NCBI GenBank assembly: GCA_019244985.1
Contig: JAFASB010000242.1
Span: 1 to 6,879 of the forward strand
Length of the DNA stretch: 6,879 nt
Source: Acidimicrobiia bacterium
GTDB lineage: Bacteria > Actinomycetota > Acidimicrobiia > Acidimicrobiales > AC-14
Direction of reading: 5' to 3'
A program made the position numbers and the translations under genes. This document shows, piece after piece, positions 4,885-6,879 of this stretch (its first letter is position 1; the number at the start of each line of letters is the position of its first letter). Under the pieces are notes generated by a model, which was given only the letters and a program-made list of their open reading frames with translations, was not told where the DNA came from and ran no database searches.

Positions 4885-5751
4885 ATGACATCGAGGGCGA
4901 AGGCCGAATTCGAAGGCCCCGGCGGGTTGCGGCTTGCCGCCGAGGTGGCGGGTGACGAGGGCGCGCCCTCGGTGGTGTTCTTCCACGGCGGCGGTCAGAC
5001 GCGGCACGCGTGGGGCACGTCCCTCGACGTCCTCGCCCAGGAGGGTTGGCGCGCGTACTCGGTCGACCTTCGAGGGCACGGCGAAAGCGAATGGTCTCCG
5101 GAGGGCGACTACACGCTCGACGGCTTCCTCTCCGACGTCCAGGCGATCGCACGATCCCTGGGCGACCAGCCCGTGCTCGTGGGAGCGTCGCTCGGTGGGA
5201 TCGCGTCGTTGGCGGCGGTCGGAGAGTCACCGGAGCCCATCGCACGAGCGCTGGTCCTGGTCGACGTCGCCCCTCGCATCGACCGTGCCGGCGCCGACCG
5301 CATCGGCGAGTTCATGATGGCCCACATCGATGGGTTCGCGTCCCTCGAGGAGGTCGCCGACGCCGTCGCCGCCTACAACCCCCACCGCCCCCGCCCGACC
5401 GATCTCTCCGGTCTCAAGAAGAACGTCCGTGAGCGCGACGGGCGCTGGTACTGGCATTGGGACCCCGCGTTCATGGTCGGGCGCTTCGGTTCACCCGATG
5501 AGACCCGGACGTCTGTCATCCAGCCCGAGCGTCTCGAGCGCGCCGCGAAGACACTGACGATCCCGACGCTGCTGGTCCGCGGCCGCATGAGCGATCTGCT
5601 GACCGACGACGGGAGCAGGGAGTTCCTCGAGGTCGTCCCGCACGCCCGCTTCGTCGAGGTCGGCGGAGCCGGGCACATGGTCGCCGGCGACCGCAACGAC
5701 CTCTTCAACGACGCAATCGTGGAGTTCCTGCGAGACATCGCAGAGGGTTAG
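4885..5751 (+). CDS. Alpha/beta hydrolase
   Basis: A 288-residue alpha/beta-hydrolase-fold protein, full length for the family. It shows the oxyanion-loop HGGG (34-37), the strand-turn VDLRGHGES (60-68), the nucleophile elbow GASLGG with Ser102, a likely acid Asp237 in VRGRMSD, and the catalytic His264 in GAGHMVAGD. A helical cap with RWYWHWDPAF lies near 187-196. The class hydrolyses esters, epoxides or C-C bonds; the substrate is not predictable from this. I chose ATG 4885 because the family homology begins about ten residues in. The longer in-frame GTG at 4795 would translate the tRNA fragment. No Shine-Dalgarno is visible. It is followed by galK after 5 nt, so the two are probably co-transcribed. 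Confidence 0.9.
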   Translation: MTSRAKAEFEGPGGLRLAAEVAGDEGAPSVVFFHGGGQTRHAWGTSLDVLAQEGWRAYSVDLRGHGESEWSPEGDYTLDGFLSDVQAIARSLGDQPVLVGASLGGIASLAAVGESPEPIARALVLVDVAPRIDRAGADRIGEFMMAHIDGFASLEEVADAVAAYNPHRPRPTDLSGLKKNVRERDGRWYWHWDPAFMVGRFGSPDETRTSVIQPERLERAAKTLTIPTLLVRGRMSDLLTDDGSREFLEVVPHARFVEVGGAGHMVAGDRNDLFNDAIVEFLRDIAEG

Positions 5752-5756
5752 CGAAA

Positions 5757-6836
5757 ATGCGCGAGGAGTTCGGGCGCTGGGCGGGACGCCCGCCGGCGGA
5801 GGTGTGGAGCGCTCCAGGGCGCGTGAACCTCATCGGCGAGCACACCGATTACAACGGGGGCTTCGTGCTCCCGTTCGCCATCGACCGATCGACGACGGTC
5901 GCCGTGGCGCCCCGGAATGACGGACACCTGCGGTGCCACTCCCTGCAGGTCGCCGACGACACCGGCTGGGCGAAGTACGTCCGTGGCGTGGTGCAGGCCT
6001 TGGCTGCCGAGGTCGGCGTACAGGCCACCGGGGCCGACGTGCTCGTCGACAGTGACCTCCCGACCGGCGCAGGCCTCTCGTCGAGTGCTGCCCTCGAGGT
6101 GGCCGCGGCGGCCGCCATGGCGGCGATGAGCGGTGTGGCCCTCGACGGCCGCCGGCTGGCCGCCGTGGCCTTCCGGGCCGAGACGGAGTTTGTCGGTGTG
6201 CCCGTCGGCGTCATGGACCAGACGGTCGTGGCCCGAGCCGAGGCGGACCACGCCCTGTTCCTCGACACCCGGTCGCTCGAGATCGAGCAGGTGCCGTTCG
6301 ACCCGGCCGCCGAAAACCTCAACGTCGTCGTCGTCGACTCCGGCGTGCGCCACCAGGTGGGCGACGGGCGCTATGCCGAGCGCCGTCGCGAATGCGAGGC
6401 CGCGGCGGCCGCCCTGGGTGTCGAGCAGCTGCGGGATGCGACCCTCGAGCAGGTCGAAGCGACGGAGATGGACGACACCCTTCGTCGGCGGGCCCGCCAC
6501 GTCGTGACCGAGGATGCCCGGGTGCTGGAGACGGTCGAGCAGCTGCGACGCGGCCCGCGTGGCGGAGCCGTGCGGGGGATCGGCACCATCCTCCTGGCCT
6601 CCCACGCCTCACTGCGCGATGACTTCGACGTGTCGTGTGACGAGCTCGACCGCATCGTCGAGACCGCCATGGACAAGGGCGCGTTCGGCGCTCGGATGAC
6701 GGGCGCCGGGTTTGGTGGCTCGGCCCTCGTCGTCGTCCCCGACCGCCACCTGTCCAGCGTGCTCGACGGCTTCGGAGACGCCGCCTTCGAGGTCCGGCCG
6801 GTCGACGGTGTGCGGAGAAACGGCGCGATGGGGTAA
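5757..6836 (+). CDS. galK: Galactokinase
   Basis: A 359-residue GHMP-family kinase, slightly shorter than the roughly 380 residues of the E. coli enzyme. It phosphorylates alpha-D-galactose at O1 with ATP, the entry step of the Leloir pathway in the cytoplasm. All three family motifs are present: the galactokinase signature GRVNLIGEHTDYNGG (21-35), with the Arg22 and sugar-contacting Glu28, His29 and Asp31; the ATP-binding LPTGAGLSSSAALE (101-114); and the C-terminal GARMTGAGFGGSAL (311-324). The catalytic base should be Asp154 in GVMDQ, and RRRECE follows at 209-214. The start ATG at 5757 has AGAGGG (5742-5747) about 10 nt before it. It follows the hydrolase by 5 nt and is followed after 10 nt by a likely nucleotidyltransferase, so a three-gene operon is likely. 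No galT or galE is in the window. Confidence 0.96.
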   Translation: MREEFGRWAGRPPAEVWSAPGRVNLIGEHTDYNGGFVLPFAIDRSTTVAVAPRNDGHLRCHSLQVADDTGWAKYVRGVVQALAAEVGVQATGADVLVDSDLPTGAGLSSSAALEVAAAAAMAAMSGVALDGRRLAAVAFRAETEFVGVPVGVMDQTVVARAEADHALFLDTRSLEIEQVPFDPAAENLNVVVVDSGVRHQVGDGRYAERRRECEAAAAALGVEQLRDATLEQVEATEMDDTLRRRARHVVTEDARVLETVEQLRRGPRGGAVRGIGTILLASHASLRDDFDVSCDELDRIVETAMDKGAFGARMTGAGFGGSALVVVPDRHLSSVLDGFGDAAFEVRPVDGVRRNGAMG

Positions 6837-6846
6837 TCAGCTTGCC

Positions 6847-6879
6847 GTGACTACCTCTCTCGTGGTGATGGCCGCCGGC
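6847..6879 (+). CDS. Probable sugar-phosphate nucleotidyltransferase, first 11 codons only
   Basis: A GTG at 6847, 10 nt after the galK stop, opens a frame reading VTTSLVVMAAG to the window edge. A hydrophobic strand ending in MAAG is the usual start of nucleotidyltransferases that make NDP-sugars (LVVMAAGxGxR). Only the beginning is seen, so the GXGXR loop that would confirm it is outside. A sugar-nucleotide enzyme behind galactokinase would make pathway sense. Confidence 0.55.
   Translation, partial: MTTSLVVMAAG

Overview
The window looks like a junction between the right end of an integrated phage-like element and ordinary chromosome in a high-GC actinobacterium. The actinobacterial call rests on the GC-rich coding, GTG starts and a WhiB-type iron-sulfur regulator, a family largely confined to Actinobacteria and their phages. 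I cannot place the genus.

Bases 1-3888 read as prophage. They hold the C-terminal part of a tail tape measure protein, cut by the left window edge, then a small helical protein of unknown function. Two strong hairpins follow, then a 69-residue zinc-ribbon protein. This converges with and overlaps a WhiB-like regulator on the minus strand. Divergent from the WhiB gene, across an 18-bp perfect palindrome, is a one-pass membrane protein. An unknown minus-strand gene converges on that. No integrase, lysin or tail-tip gene is present.

The prophage ends in a 3' tRNA-Val fragment (anticodon arm, variable loop, T arm, 3' acceptor strand) preceded by four 10-bp-phased RWCAGAY motifs. This is the expected look of an attR site: a core in the tRNA anticodon arm plus arm-type integrase sites. 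A second copy of the same tRNA fragment (52 bp, 2 mismatches) lies 977 bp downstream. The roughly 1-kb segment between the copies carries one complete gene, for an exported Gly/Ser/Asn-rich repeat protein with its own ribosome binding site and a 14-bp terminator hairpin. The two tandem tRNA ends suggest two successive integrations at the same tRNA gene, the outer one reduced to a one-gene remnant. The intact tRNA would be left of the window.

From 4885 on is ordinary metabolism: an alpha/beta hydrolase, galactokinase (galK) 5 nt behind it, and the first 11 codons of what looks like a sugar-nucleotide nucleotidyltransferase. GalK makes galactose-1-phosphate, and a nucleotidyltransferase could activate a sugar phosphate next. 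The hydrolase substrate cannot be told from sequence.
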